Assembly: GCA_963662155.1 (NCBI GenBank)
Contig: OY759261.1
Location: 2,069,727-2,133,726, forward strand
Length of the DNA: 64,000 nucleotides
Source: Lamellibrachia columna
Taxonomy: Eukaryota > Annelida > Polychaeta > Sabellida > Siboglinidae
Direction of reading: 5' to 3'
The notes under the pieces were generated by a model. That model searched no databases, was not told where the DNA came from, and worked only from the letters and a program-made list of their open reading frames with translations. Position 1 is the stretch's first letter, and each line of letters begins with the position of its first letter. Below, one piece after another: positions 22,375 to 32,470 of the stretch. Position numbers and translations under genes: made by a program.

Positions 22375-22995
22375 AACTCGCGGCACTTATCCGTGCTCGA
22401 TTCGCGGGCTCTGCTTTCGAATGAACTGTCGTACTTGCATGAGAATTTGACCAAGCATATTCTACCCTGGCTGTCCAGTATTAGTGAGCATACTCCAATA
22501 ACCCTCCCTACATCTTACACATTCCTTTAATGGAGATTGTCGCGTGTCTAACAGGAACGTGCGTAGACTTGCATCACGAAATTTAATAGCAACCAACGCG
22601 TACATAATCGAACGTCTCTGTTTGTTCCATTCCGTGCGTAAATGTGCCTTCTCTTGGATGGTCTTGATCAAGTATTATGCCTGTAGACCAGTCCGTGTGG
22701 CTAGCATTTTCTCTGCTGTCTCCAGACCGTCATGGTACACACATTTTCGCCACTGGTGCACGGATTCGACCGTTTTAAATTCACCACTCCAGGCCACGAT
22801 TCTGCAGACGTAGAAATTGGACAATATATGCCTTCCTCCACTATAATGAATAGGACAATGCATTCTGACTTTATGATGTTAAAATGTCCACGAACTATAT
22901 TATATACGGCTTTATGCAACGCTCGCTGAGTACGCTCCGACCTCGTTTTTTTCCAAATGACGGATGTCTTGTTGTTTCCACCGACGGTTTTCTGA
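22375..22995 (-). pseudogene. NADAR (YbiA-like) domain protein, broken
   Basis: Minus-strand blocks: a charged coil-like leader (KNCQKTVGGNN region, ~22995-22900), HILSNFYVCRIVAWSGEFKT (~22830-22770), VESVHQWRK, ETAEKMLATRTG, then in shifted frames FRDASLRTFLLDTRQSPLKE (~22575-22515), GYWSM and NMLGQILMQVRQF (~22460-22420). This is the order of the NADAR/DUF1768 fold: an S-N-F-Y start, E-h-x-x-Q helix, LL-x-T, W, and a final N-x-L-G-x-x-L-M-x-x-R helix. Family members act on ADP-ribose-linked or riboflavin-pathway N-glycosidic bonds. At least two frameshifts and a stop. It sits 190 bp upstream of the RPA-like gene on the same strand, so the two may belong to one locus or one element. Confidence 0.65.
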
Positions 22996-23225
22996 CAGTT
23001 CTTTGACACGTTTATCGCATTGCTTTCAATTATGACAGATGTGCTATTGTTCTGGATGGCTTACGTCAGCAGTTTGCATTATTTTCTAGACATAATGACT
23101 AATGTGTCTTTGTTTGTTCCATTGTTTTGTCAAATACTATATCAGAGGGCCAAGAATAGTCATTTCTTTGCAACTCCTTCCATCGACATATCGCGTGATT
23201 CTGCCTGCTGTTGCTGCTGCTGCTG

Positions 23226-23262
23226 TTTTCGTGAAGCAACACATTGGACTTTTTTCCTTAGA
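23226..23262 (+). repeat. Ngaro split direct repeat A1
   Basis: Contains tgaagcaacacattggac followed by a T-run and cct, matched in A2 at 28894-28929 with two or three mismatches. Only about 36 bp are alignable. Confidence 0.65.
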
Positions 23263-23471
23263 AGATTTCAATGTTAGTATCACTTCAACTTAGTATATTA
23301 TATTTTAGGCTTTGTGCCTACATTATATCTAAATTAAACGCCTTGTTTGCATTATATTGATGTGATTATCCTTGAGTTATCGTACAATTTATGTCTTCGG
23401 CCTTTGTTTAACTATGCGCCGCCATTTTGTATTCCAATTTCGGCTGTGTTTTCGTTGTAAATTGTTCAGCT

Positions 23472-24086
23472 ATGGACGGCAACTCCGACCTTTTAATTCT
23501 TGGTCATAGTTTTGTTAGTCGTCTGCAGGAATATATGTTTCGTCGTAACGATACTAATAAAGTGGTTAGTGCAGACTTAGGTAATTCTGAACAATTTTCA
23601 AATGTATTTTACCGTGGCATAGGGGGCCTCACCCTGGACGGTTTATTGCATGAATTACCACTGGTCCGCGATCTCGCTGTACGGGGAGTCATACTTGACA
23701 TAGGAACTAATGATTTATCGGCGTCTCATGTTGATCCAGTCAATCTTGCCAAGCGGATCGTGGATTTCGCCAAGCTTGTTGCGGCTGTAGACTCGGTTGC
23801 CGAGGTGGTTGTGTGTCAGGTCCTCCCGCGTGTAATAATGCCGCCGACTGGGCGGTCACGATTTCAAACTCGTGCCGATTTTAACAGCGCTCGTTTCGTG
23901 GTCAATCGAACGCTGGATGCTTTGACCACAGACCTGCCCCATGTTCACTATTGGCGACACCGTGGCATGCACGCCAACTGGCCTCAGTATTTTGACCGAT
24001 TTGGGGTACATCTGAATGATGCTGGTATGCGCAAATATGTGCGGAGTGTGCGGGGGGCTGCCATGTTTGTTGCTCATCAATTTTAA
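23472..24086 (+). CDS. SGNH hydrolase-like protein of the Ngaro element
   Basis: Intact frame of 204 codons from ATG 23472; an upstream ATG at 23427 is possible but adds a hydrophobic leader without support. Block I is LLILGHSFVSRLQ with the nucleophile Ser in G-H-S. Block III is GVILDIGTNDLS with Gly and Asn-Asp. The block V region reads YFDRFGVHLNDAG, where the residue three before His is Phe rather than the usual Asp (D-G-V-H in relatives), so the catalytic dyad may be incomplete. It ends RSVRGAAMF. SGNH hydrolases cleave ester-type bonds, and such genes are known passengers of Ngaro elements with unknown benefit. It is the only long unbroken non-repetitive gene in the window. Confidence 0.8.
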   Translation: MDGNSDLLILGHSFVSRLQEYMFRRNDTNKVVSADLGNSEQFSNVFYRGIGGLTLDGLLHELPLVRDLAVRGVILDIGTNDLSASHVDPVNLAKRIVDFAKLVAAVDSVAEVVVCQVLPRVIMPPTGRSRFQTRADFNSARFVVNRTLDALTTDLPHVHYWRHRGMHANWPQYFDRFGVHLNDAGMRKYVRSVRGAAMFVAHQF

Positions 24087-24249
24087 TGTCTGCAATCATT
24101 TGCCATTGTGCATGTATACTGCGTTACCTCCATTTATTTTCTGCCCTGTTGTTTCACAATTGTGTTTTTCTCATTTCGTTCTTGCAAACAATGACTTGTC
24201 ACGGACCAGGGTTTATGTCCTGTGAACAATGTACTTTTTGGTTTGTTCT

Positions 24250-25235
24250 TGCAAACTTTGACAGGTTGCAGAGATGTGTCTCTGTCATGTTAGCATTTTA
24301 CTTTCTGTGTTGTTAATGCGTACATTGACAGGTTGCATAGATGTGTCTCTGTCAGGTGAGCATTTCACTTTCTGTGTTTATGCGAACATTGACAGGTTGC
24401 AGAAATGTGTCTCTGTCATGTGAGCATTTTACTTTCTGTGTTCATGCGCACATTGACAGGTTGCAGAAATGTGTACCTGTCATGTGAGCATTTTACTTTG
24501 TGTTCATGCAAACATTGACATGTTGCAGAAATGTGTCTCTGTCATGTGAGCATTTTCATTTTTTTTTCCATGTAAACATTGAAAGGTTGCAGAAACGTGT
24601 CTCTGTCATGTGAGCATTTTAATTTATGTGTCCATGCGAACATCGACAGTTTGCAGAAATGTGTCTCTGTCATGTGAGCATTTTATTTTCTGTATTCATG
24701 CGAACATTGACAGGTTGCAGAAATGTGTATCTGTCATGTGAGCATTTTATTTTCTGTGTTCATGCTAACATTGACAGGTTGCAGAAATGTGTCTCTGTCA
24801 TGTGAGCATTTTAATTTCTGTGTCCATGCGAACATTGACAGGTTGCAGAAATGTGTCCCTGTCAGGTGAGCATTTTACTTTCTGTGTTCATGCGAACACT
24901 GACAGTTTGCAGAAATGTGTCTCTGTCATGTGAGCATTTTACTTTCTGTGTTCATGCGAACATTGACAGGTTACGGAAATGTGTCTCTGTCAGGTGAGCA
25001 TTTTACTTTCTGTGTTCATGCGAACACTGACAGGTTGCAGAAATGTGTCTCTGTCATGTGATCATTTTACTTTCTGTGTTCATGCGAACACTGGCAGGTT
25101 GCAGAAATGTGTCTCTGTCATGTGAGCATTTTACTTTCTGTGTTCATGCGAACATTGACAGGTTGCAGAAATGTGTCTCTGTCATGTGATCATTTTACTT
25201 TGTGTTCATGCAAACATAGACAGGTTGCATAGCTG
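24250..25235 (+). repeat. 63-bp minisatellite inside the Ngaro element, ~15 copies
   Basis: Units read approximately ttgacaggttgcagaaatgt, then gtctctgtcatgtgagcatt, then ttactttctgtgttcatgcg, with point differences and occasional 1-3 bp losses. The array lies between the SGNH gene and the Gag-like gene. Confidence 0.95.
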
Positions 25236-25390
25236 TGTCTCTGTCATTGTGCTGTTTGTACTATGATCCCATTATGTGTTCCTGTGAGCAGTCACTCTTC
25301 TGTAGTCCAGTACTGTCCACTCACCATAATGGCATCATTATTGCAGTGTTTATGCATGCAGTGCCTGGCCTTCCGCTGCCTTGTTGTAAT

Positions 25391-26040
25391 ATGCCACGTG
25401 GACGTACATCCACAACGAGAGGGGCTGCGGTAAGTCAGCCGTCACAACGCAGAGCAGCCATCCGGAAACGTGCTGCCGAGACTGCTCCACCCATGCCTGC
25501 ACCGCCCGTTAGACGACGTCGTCGCGTCAGCTCTGCTGCTGGCGGACACGATGAGAGTGTTATCCCTGATGGGGGCCCGCCGACGGTCTCGACCAGCACA
25601 GCTGAGATGGTGGCCATCGTCACGAGAGAAGTTTTGAAGCAGCTGCGTGACGATCGTACTGCAGTGCCGGTTGCCGGTCCTGCTGCGCCTGTAGATGTCC
25701 CTGCTGCGCCTGTAGATGTCCCTGCTGCGCCGATAGCTGTTCCAGACCTCATGATGCCGCCAGTGGTGGGTAATCCGACGCTGCGGACCAGGTGGACTAT
25801 ACTAGGAGGGACTTGTTTTTCAAGTGCATGTATGCAAAGCAGGTCCGGGGGGGCCCAGTCGTGCTCCAGCTACTGCCTCCCACAACCCATCCCGTCGCAC
25901 TCAGCCCTTTCCGGCCGGTTACTGCTGGGTGTACCAGCGAGGGGGCAAATGTGTCTCCAAACGTGCAGGTTCAAACGTGTCTGTGCCAAATGTCAAGCAC
26001 CTTACCCTTCCACTTCCTGTCCCAAGCACAGCACTCCCCA
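25391..26040 (+). CDS. gag: Ngaro Gag-like protein, shortened
   Basis: From ATG 25391 (MPRGRTSTTRGAAVSQPSQR) the protein is basic and Pro/Ala-rich, with three near-identical PVDVPAA repeats, then a C-terminal Cys-rich end with VCAKCQAPYPSTSC. This resembles the zinc-knuckle end of DIRS/Ngaro Gag proteins (C-x2-C-x4-[HY]-x4-C), with Tyr where His is usual. The globular middle part is nearly absent: the Pro-rich linker runs within ~60 codons into the zinc-finger region, so a central deletion is likely. The other half of the finger region (YCWVYQRGGKCV) reads in the neighbouring RT frame, showing a frameshift. Confidence 0.6.
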
Positions 26041-26049
26041 CACAAGTAA

Positions 26050-26858
26050 ACCCTAAATGTTTACAACATGCCCTACAAGGCTATGACCAAACAGAAACTA
26101 ATGTCCTCATACAAGGCTTTACCCATGGATTTCATATCAATTACCTTGGCACACCTTCTCTTCGCTTCTCCAAAAAACATCCATATGTTTCACATCATAA
26201 GGATGTAGTGGAAAAGAAACTTGCGAAGGAACTTGCCCTTGGACGTATTGCTGGTCCTTTCCTTTCACCTCCATTTGTTAATTATCAGTGTTCCCCGCTT
26301 GGTATAGTGCCAAAGAAAGAGCCTAATGAATTTCGCATTATTCATGACCTGTCATACCCAGACGGAAATTCCATTAACGACTACATCCCAAAGCATTTCA
26401 CCACAGTTCGCTATGAAACCCTAGACCAGGTCATTACTCTGCTGAGTCAGTTTGGTCGAGGAGCATTGATAGGCAAGACTGATATCGAGGATGCCTTTCG
26501 CATCATTCCCCTCCACCCGTCTTGTTACTATTTATTTGGTTTCACTTGGGATAATCACTTCTATTATGACCGATCTTTGCCGAAGGGGTGTGCGGAATCA
26601 TGTCGCATCTTCGAAAGGTTGACTTGTGCTCTACAGTGGGTCATAAAGACAAGGGGTGCTTTGCCCGTGTCACACATTTTAGATGATTTCATCTTCATTG
26701 GCCCTCCTAATTCGGTGAGTTTGTTGCAGGATCTTAATCGATTTATGGCACTTGCGGATGAGCTCTCTATTCCAATCAAACATAAGAAAACGTGCTTACC
26801 ATCAACAATCATCACTGTACATGGCATTGAACTGGACACTGTCAAATGGTATCCATAA
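26050..26858 (+). CDS. pol: Ngaro reverse transcriptase, RNase H missing
   Basis: Continuous frame. GFHINYLGTPSLRFSKKHPY leads into the fingers region (PLGIVPKKEPNEFRIIHDLS), motif A (GKTDIEDAFRIIPLHP, ~26480), a motif-B-like YYDRSLPKGCAESCRIFE and motif C as HILDDFIFIG (~26680). The L-D-D-F form of the catalytic motif is typical of DIRS-order RTs rather than Y-x-D-D. The frame ends GIELDTVKWYP at 26858. In complete Ngaro elements a thumb and RNase H follow; here the recombinase starts within about 10 codons in another frame. Domain motifs are seen; the RNase H deletion is inferred. Confidence 0.85.
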
Positions 26859-26859
26859 A

Positions 26860-27540
26860 TTAGCTGGTCAAGTTGACCCAACCCAGCTTTTTGTTATACA
26901 AAAATTACTATCTTTGGCTCACAAACTGTCGGGTAAACCGGACACACGTCTTCCAATTACCCCTACAGTCCTTCATAAGATTGTTGACGCAACAAAATAT
27001 ATTGTCTCTTCTGCCTATTTGCGAAACATGTTGCAAAGCATGTTTTTATTGGCCTTTCATGCTTTTCTACGAATAGAGGAAATAACCGTTCATTCTCGTA
27101 CCAGGGGTGACTTAGTCATACAGTTAGGAGACGTGATCATTTCTAGCACAGACATTATATTAGTCATGTCTCATTTTAAGCACAACACTTCTGGACGACC
27201 AGTCACTTTATCCATTTCCCATACTAATGATGGGTACTGTCCAGTACAAGCTCTGTCTCGATTCCTGAAGGACCGTGGCCCGTTTAAAGGGCCACTGTTT
27301 GCATTTGCGAATGCACCCCCTGTTTCTCGAAATTACTTCTGCCAATACTTAGGCAAAGCTTTGCAATGGGCAGGACTAGATCCAACCAAATATAAAGCAC
27401 ACAATTTTCGAATCGATGCTGCTACCACAGCAGCTGATATGGGGATAAGTGAACCACAGATCCAAGCAATGGGAAGGTGGAAGTCTGCAGCTTTTAAACG
27501 GTATATTCGAATCCCTATGCTGCAGATGAACAAACCATGA
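26860..27540 (+). CDS. YR: Ngaro tyrosine recombinase
   Basis: The frame that is open from 26752 becomes recombinase-like from NGIHKLAGQVDPTQ (~26850). Blocks: MFLLAFHAFLRIEEITV with the first catalytic Arg (~27075), VMSHFKHNTSGRP with Lys/His, HNFRIDAATTAADMGI with the H-x-x-R pair (~27405), and MGRWKSAAFKRYIR with the nucleophile Tyr (~27500). It ends at 27540. All expected catalytic positions are occupied. The N-terminal arm is short because of the upstream deletion. This enzyme integrates a circular DNA copy of the element. Confidence 0.85.
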   Translation, partial: LAGQVDPTQLFVIQKLLSLAHKLSGKPDTRLPITPTVLHKIVDATKYIVSSAYLRNMLQSMFLLAFHAFLRIEEITVHSRTRGDLVIQLGDVIISSTDIILVMSHFKHNTSGRPVTLSISHTNDGYCPVQALSRFLKDRGPFKGPLFAFANAPPVSRNYFCQYLGKALQWAGLDPTKYKAHNFRIDAATTAADMGISEPQIQAMGRWKSAAFKRYIRIPMLQMNKP

Positions 27541-27619
27541 TCTATCGTAGGCAGAAATATGCCTATTTCTGCATTATCGTACAATTTCCTTAGCCTGGAA
27601 TGGTTAATTCCACATGTCC

Positions 27620-28062
27620 ATAATATCAAGTTGTTGCTGTGTGCAGTGAATGTTGCAGTATGACTGGCATTCATCGCATACATCACTGTGCCTATTTGGG
27701 CAATGGTGCACAATTTTCCTTGGTGAGGAATGGTTGATTTTGTTTTTACATAGTATCGGGCCGTTGCTGTGTGCGGTGAATGTTGCAGTATGACTGGCAT
27801 TCATCGCATGCATCAATTTGTCTATTTATGCAATATTGCGCAATTTTCTTTGGTATGGATTGGCTGATTTTACTTCTCCATATTACCAGGCCGTTGCTGT
27901 GTGCAGTGAGTGTTGCAGTATGACTGGCATTCATTGTATACACCAATTGTCGATTTGTCTATACCTATTGGAATGCCTAATTTTGCCATACTACCTGGCA
28001 ATAGCTGTAGGCGGTGGTTATTGCAGCATGACTGGCATCCACCGCATGCAGTATAACACTTG
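27620..28062 (+). repeat. 130-bp tandem repeat, 3-4 copies
   Basis: tgttgcagtatgactggcat recurs at 27651, 27781 and 27911, and a diverged version at ~28018. Each unit carries catcgcat and a caat.ttgcaca motif. Located between the recombinase stop and repeat B1. Confidence 0.9.
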
Positions 28063-28385
28063 AGAGCACGACTGATATCACCCTGGCACCTGCTTCATAA
28101 TGATTGGTCCATATTATTCGGCTGTTGTGTGGGATGGCTGTTACAGTATGACTGACAGTGACATCCATATTACAGCGTGTCTGGGACAGTTAATACCAGT
28201 GGTTGGTTGTTATGCAATCTCACTGACTATGTTGTAAAGCACATTTATGTGTTATTATGTAGTGAATGGCGTTCATTGCCATATAGCCTGTCTGTATGCA
28301 TTGCGTAATATTGAGTGTACAATTGTTAGGGGGACTTATTTCGTAATAGGTTGATTCTTTGGCAGAATCCTGGGGTGGGGTTTGG
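28063..28385 (+). other. 3' non-coding part of the Ngaro element
   Basis: No gene. Diverged pieces of the 130-bp repeat (tacagtatgactgacagtg, ~28142) extend into this stretch. Confidence 0.5.
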
Positions 28386-28688
28386 AGGCCTGGTGGGATA
28401 AATGATCGCCCCACCTTTGCTACTTTTATATGTCATTTAATAATTGCTTTTCTCGATGAGCTAGTTTGTATTGGTGATTAAGCTATATCTCATCGATTTA
28501 TATGTATGATATTTTTCTCGATGAACATGTTTGTACCAGCTATTTCTCATCGATACATGTATTTTATTATCACAATGCATTTATTAAATGACCTTTAACA
28601 ACAGTTATTCTTTGTGTGTTCCTGTAGCAAACAAGCTCAGGTTTCTGCCATTACTCATCAGCAAGGTATCAACATTAAGCATCAGCAG
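28386..28688 (+). repeat. Ngaro split direct repeat B1
   Basis: Starts tgggataaatgatcgcccca and ends aagcatcagcagggtataaa. It matches B2 closely; B2 lacks about 10 bp (the second tttttctcgatg) and has a few substitutions. Both copies contain inverted ctcgatgag/ctcatcgat motifs. Confidence 0.85.
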
Positions 28689-28893
28689 GGTATAAATGAA
28701 TATTTTTACACTTGAAAAAATAGTATTTATATAATGTGAGGCGAGAATCTACTTTGCTATGTTTGTTGCGGTCCGCAACACGAGAAACAGTCCGGAGTAC
28801 GCGAAATGGTTTTAGTCCAAAAACGTCATGTGACAACGTGACAAGTTAAACCCTGTCCCTTTGTGTTGCAAACTTCGCTACGCAAGTCGTGTT

Positions 28894-28929
28894 TTCTTGA
28901 AGCAACACATTGGACGTTTTTCCTCCCAC
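28894..28929 (+). repeat. Ngaro split direct repeat A2
   Basis: gtgttttcttgaagcaacac, then attggacgtttttcct, matching A1 at the left end of the element. Confidence 0.65.
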
Positions 28930-28988
28930 CATCCTCCCCTTTCTACCACCAATGTTCTCGTGTTGCGTACTGTGTTATCATGATTATG

Positions 28989-29287
28989 TACTGTGGGATA
29001 AATGATCGCCCCACCTTTGCTACTTTTACATGTCATTTAATAATTGCTTTTCTCGATGAGCTAGTTTGTGTTGGTGATTAAGCTATATCTCATCGATTTA
29101 TATGTATGATATTGAACATGTTTGTACCAGCTATTTCTCATCGATACATGTATTTTATTATCACAATGCATTTATTAAATGACCTTTAACAACAGTTACT
29201 CTTTGTGTGTTCCTGTAGCAAACAAGCTCAGGTTTCTGCCATTACGCATCAGCAAGGTATCAACATTAAGCATCAGCAGGGTATAAA
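28989..29287 (+). repeat. Ngaro split direct repeat B2
   Basis: Second copy of the ~300-bp B repeat; element DNA ends shortly after gcagggtataaa. Confidence 0.85.
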
Positions 29288-29329
29288 ACATGTTATTTTA
29301 ATGGGTATCCTCCTATAATTATTTCCATC

Positions 29330-29480
29330 TGCAAAACAACCTTTATTGTTATAAATTGGCTTAATAAATTCACACGTTCATGACTTAGGAATAACACCTA
29401 ATTCTAAGAAATAACTGAACAATGCTGTAAATGCTGGTACCGTCCTAAAAGTTGAAGCGCTAAGACATGAATTAATTATT
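29330..29480 (-). mobile_element. LINE RT fragment
   Basis: The minus strand reads PAFTALFSYFLELGVIPKS and then EFIKPIYNNKG, the fingers region of a LINE reverse transcriptase (A-x-x-x-L-F-N-x-x-L-x-x-G-x-x-P). A related fragment lies in the opposite orientation at 30330-30575. Confidence 0.5.
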
Positions 29481-29636
29481 ACATCAGTCTTCAACGTATT
29501 TAAATGGTGCATTTCGAAGCCCGTTTTCAATGTAAGTGAAGTTATATGTTGAAAAAGAGATTAGGAGTCTTACAGAGAAAGATCCTAAAACTTATTGGAA
29601 TTTAGTTACGGATTGTGTTAAGTAATAGATGAAAGA
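29481..29636. other. Anonymous AT-rich DNA
   Basis: Short spacer with no recognisable content. Confidence 0.3.
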
Positions 29637-29676
29637 TATATATATATATGTATATATGTATATATGTATATATATA

Positions 29677-29762
<86 letters not shown>
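29637..29762. repeat. (TA)n microsatellite
   Basis: About 60 TA dinucleotides with tatatgta interruptions at the left end. Confidence 0.97.
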
Positions 29763-29765
<3 letters not shown>

Positions 29766-30329
29766 CGCTATAATGTCATCATGGCTTTAATACATATGAC
29801 GCCGCTCGAACATGGGAGATAAGGGATGGGCGAGTATTTGATTCTTCATTATTTCTTCATATTTCTTTACATAATCCAAACATGTATGTATACATCACAG
29901 TTAGATATAATGAAGGTGGCGCCGACTCTTTATCCTTTCACTTAATACATGCATGCGGGTAATACTCCAATGTTTGCACTATGTTGCTATTGTCATGATT
30001 ATAGAACGTTGTTGGTTATAAACATCATTAAAAAGAAAACAAACGACTTGGCGCCAAGTACAATCCAAAACAACTGTCGATTCTTGATACTAGTTGTGGA
30101 GAGGAAGCCCGAGTAGTTGGCCACAATGCAAGGAATAAGGGCGTAATACGTTTGGTGTTAAAAGCATGATGTGTGCTGTATGGCGACATATCTGGACGAC
30201 ACAGTGACCCGGTGGATGAGATCACGAGAAGGACAGGGCTGAATGCTGTAAAAACCATCAAAGCTGAAGAGGACCGGAAAGAGCGGTGGTGAACACAATT
30301 AAGTCAAGTCCTTCACGGCCAATCAGTTC
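29763..30329. other. Anonymous DNA
   Basis: The minus-strand frame at 30028-30261 has no recognisable motif. Nothing else supported. Confidence 0.3.
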
Positions 30330-30575
30330 ATATGAACTTATGAAGACATTAACTTAATTAATGCTCCATTTACTGACGAAGATATATTAAAAGCTACACT
30401 TAGTTTAAAAAAACAATTAATTATGATGTAATAATTTATTAATGTTTTAACGATTCCACTTCTAAGATGGTACCAGCAATTACAGCATTGTTCAATTTGG
30501 TCTTAACATAATGATTTTATTCCTAGATAAGGAAAGTGTACATTTATTAAGCCAATTTTTTAAGCCAATTAAGCT
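30330..30575 (+). mobile_element. LINE RT fragment, inverted relative to 29330-29480
   Basis: Plus-strand pieces in three frames read INLINAPFTDEDILKATLSL, then MVPAITALFNLVL-like text and FIKPIF. These are consecutive fingers-region blocks of a LINE RT, with stops between. Confidence 0.5.
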
Positions 30576-31089
30576 TTTAATCAGATGCAAATAATTAAAG
30601 AAGGATGACCATTATCAGTTTTGTGGGCAGATTATTTACAGCTGTAGGGGAGACCGGGGCACCATGCACGTTTTTTTATTCCGCCAGTGCCAAAATATAT
30701 CATACAATGGAAAATTGTAAGTTAGGCTCCACCATAATATGTATTGTTGGTTGACATATCATATAGAAAAATCGAGATGAGGTTCAAATAAAATATTTTA
30801 CATAAAAAAAATTAAACTATTTTCACATATGATATTAAGTGATATCACATACCGTGGGCACTAACTGTTTGATGTACCAAACTATTAAGGCTAGTTATCA
30901 TTGCGTAACTTATCTAATTCGTAAAATTTGGTTTTTACACGTTTAAGTTTCTAGCGACAGGCAACTAATTACACAATTTGTCCTTCAAACACTTTCATTG
31001 TTAACAAATCATGCCCCGTAAGCCTATTCCGTAGGCTATATTTGCCCTACACTGTGTACGTGTTCTCACAACGGTGCATCGTTGGTGAG
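30576..31089. other. AT-rich DNA, no gene
   Basis: It contains ggagaccggggcaccatgca (~30650) and atcatgccccgtaagccta (~31010), which could be remnants of the pogo-like element's end, but no inverted repeat could be proved by eye. Confidence 0.3.
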
Positions 31090-32470
31090 ATAAGTGGACA
31101 CTAAACACCCACATTTTGTGCGGGCTGTATGTCTCGCAGTAACACCATTCTTGCTACATTTCAGAAAGGTAACTTACAACTCGTCAACAAATGTATCTGT
31201 GGGTTTAACAATCATGCCCACATCGTGGCGTATGGCCTTCTTAGACGCAAGCTTCACCATGACGTAATCATTGGGAGCAAGAGTGGTTGCATCATATCAC
31301 CACTGTCTATCATCGGTAGGTTTGCTACTACTTCGTCTGCATCATGAATCTGAGTGAAGCCGAACTTCTATTTGTCTACATGATGTTTTCGTTGTAATCT
31401 TCGGTGGCTTAGGCCTATTCTGTTTCAGCATGTCTTCAGTGAGTTGTTGTTTCTTAGGTGCGTCAGTCCAAATACACGATCGACCACGTTTTCTTCCTTT
31501 AACATGCTGTGTTCGTGGCTTTAATTTCGGATAAGGCATGAAGTCGCATGGCGAGTACTGCAACGAATCTGTCGATGTTGATGTCCTGTCATATGTTGAG
31601 GGATATGATACGGTGCTGTTTGCTGTAGTGGTCTAGGAGGCGGTGTTGTCTGCAACTACTGCGGGACAGGAGGTGGTGTTGTTTGTTACTGCAACGGGAC
31701 AGAAGGAGGCGGTTCATTTTCACCCGATGCAGGTTGTCCTGTCAGCGTAGGTTGTCCTGTCACCGTAGACGCAAGAAATTCATCCTCACAATAGACATCT
31801 GTATTGAAGGGGAACACACCACTTACTCGAAATCCCAAGTGAATGTATGCTGGCACAAACACATTGGGATATGCACACTGCGAGATAGCAGCGATGTTAT
31901 AAATCGTGAGTGGTTTGCCAGGGTGGTTCAGCATCCATACGTTGCACGCTGAGTTGTAACATCGTTTGAATGACCCAAATACAGCGCGGTCACTGTTCAT
32001 CCACCCTACCTTATTTGCAACTCCAACTGCTCCTTGAGCATGTGTTCTTGAAAGTGGACACGTGGGAAAATGAAGATTAGCGGAGTGATATTGTTATGTG
32101 CATTGATCCATGCGCACAGTGTAAGATGCAGGTGTGAAGATGTGATCTGCCCTTTTCTCACGCCAGGTGACACAATCTTTTCTCACGCCAGGTGACACAA
32201 TCTTTTCGTTCCGCAAATCATGTTCAAATGCCACTTTCTCGGTTGCTGATTTTTTTTTAAATAATCGATACGTTAATTTTCTTCGTTTTCTTTGTTCGTG
32301 TTCAATTCATATATACCTTGGCCGTTTAAATACATCTTGACATATCTTGCTAACGCATGATGGGACATGTCTAGGTTCAGAGCAACTCGATTAATGGATC
32401 TCCCATGAATCACAACTTGTTTCACTGCATGCAGCATGCCCTCATCTGGCGTGTCACCGGGGTGAGTTTT
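31090..32470 (-). pseudogene. Pogo/Tigger-like (DDE_1) transposase, decayed
   Basis: On the minus strand: an N-terminal helix-turn-helix-like block (AVKQVVIHGRSINRIALNLD, ~32435-32370), VCAWINA-like text near 32110 (LCAWINAHNNITPLIFIFPR), then GFRVSGVFPFNTDVYCEDEF (~31840-31780), a late DDE_1 block. Next come SPCDFMPYPKLKPRT and KRGRSCIWTDAPKKQQL (~31550-31450), and a C-terminal VMVKLASKKAIRHD (~31260) block. The order matches pogo/Tigger transposases. The Asp-rich catalytic centre between ~32050 and 31900 is mostly lost, so an internal deletion plus many frameshifts make this a relic. Confidence 0.72.
32155..32210. repeat. 25-bp tandem duplication
   Basis: cttttctcacgccaggtgac followed by acaat occurs twice head to tail inside the pogo-like relic. 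Confidence 0.9.

Larger units (their letters stand above)
23226..29290 (+). mobile_element. Ngaro-type tyrosine-recombinase retrotransposon, internally deleted
   Basis: Plus-strand SGNH hydrolase, Gag-like protein, reverse transcriptase and tyrosine recombinase are enclosed by split direct repeats. A1 (23226-23262, containing tgaagcaacacattggac) is repeated as A2 (28894-28929). B1 (28386-28688) is repeated as B2 (28989-29287). The A1 - genes - B1 A2 B2 layout is the hallmark of Ngaro elements in the DIRS order, which integrate through a circular intermediate and leave no target duplication. RNase H is missing between RT and recombinase, so this copy could not replicate on its own. Outer limits are set by the repeats I could see and may be off by some tens of bases. 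Confidence 0.82.
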
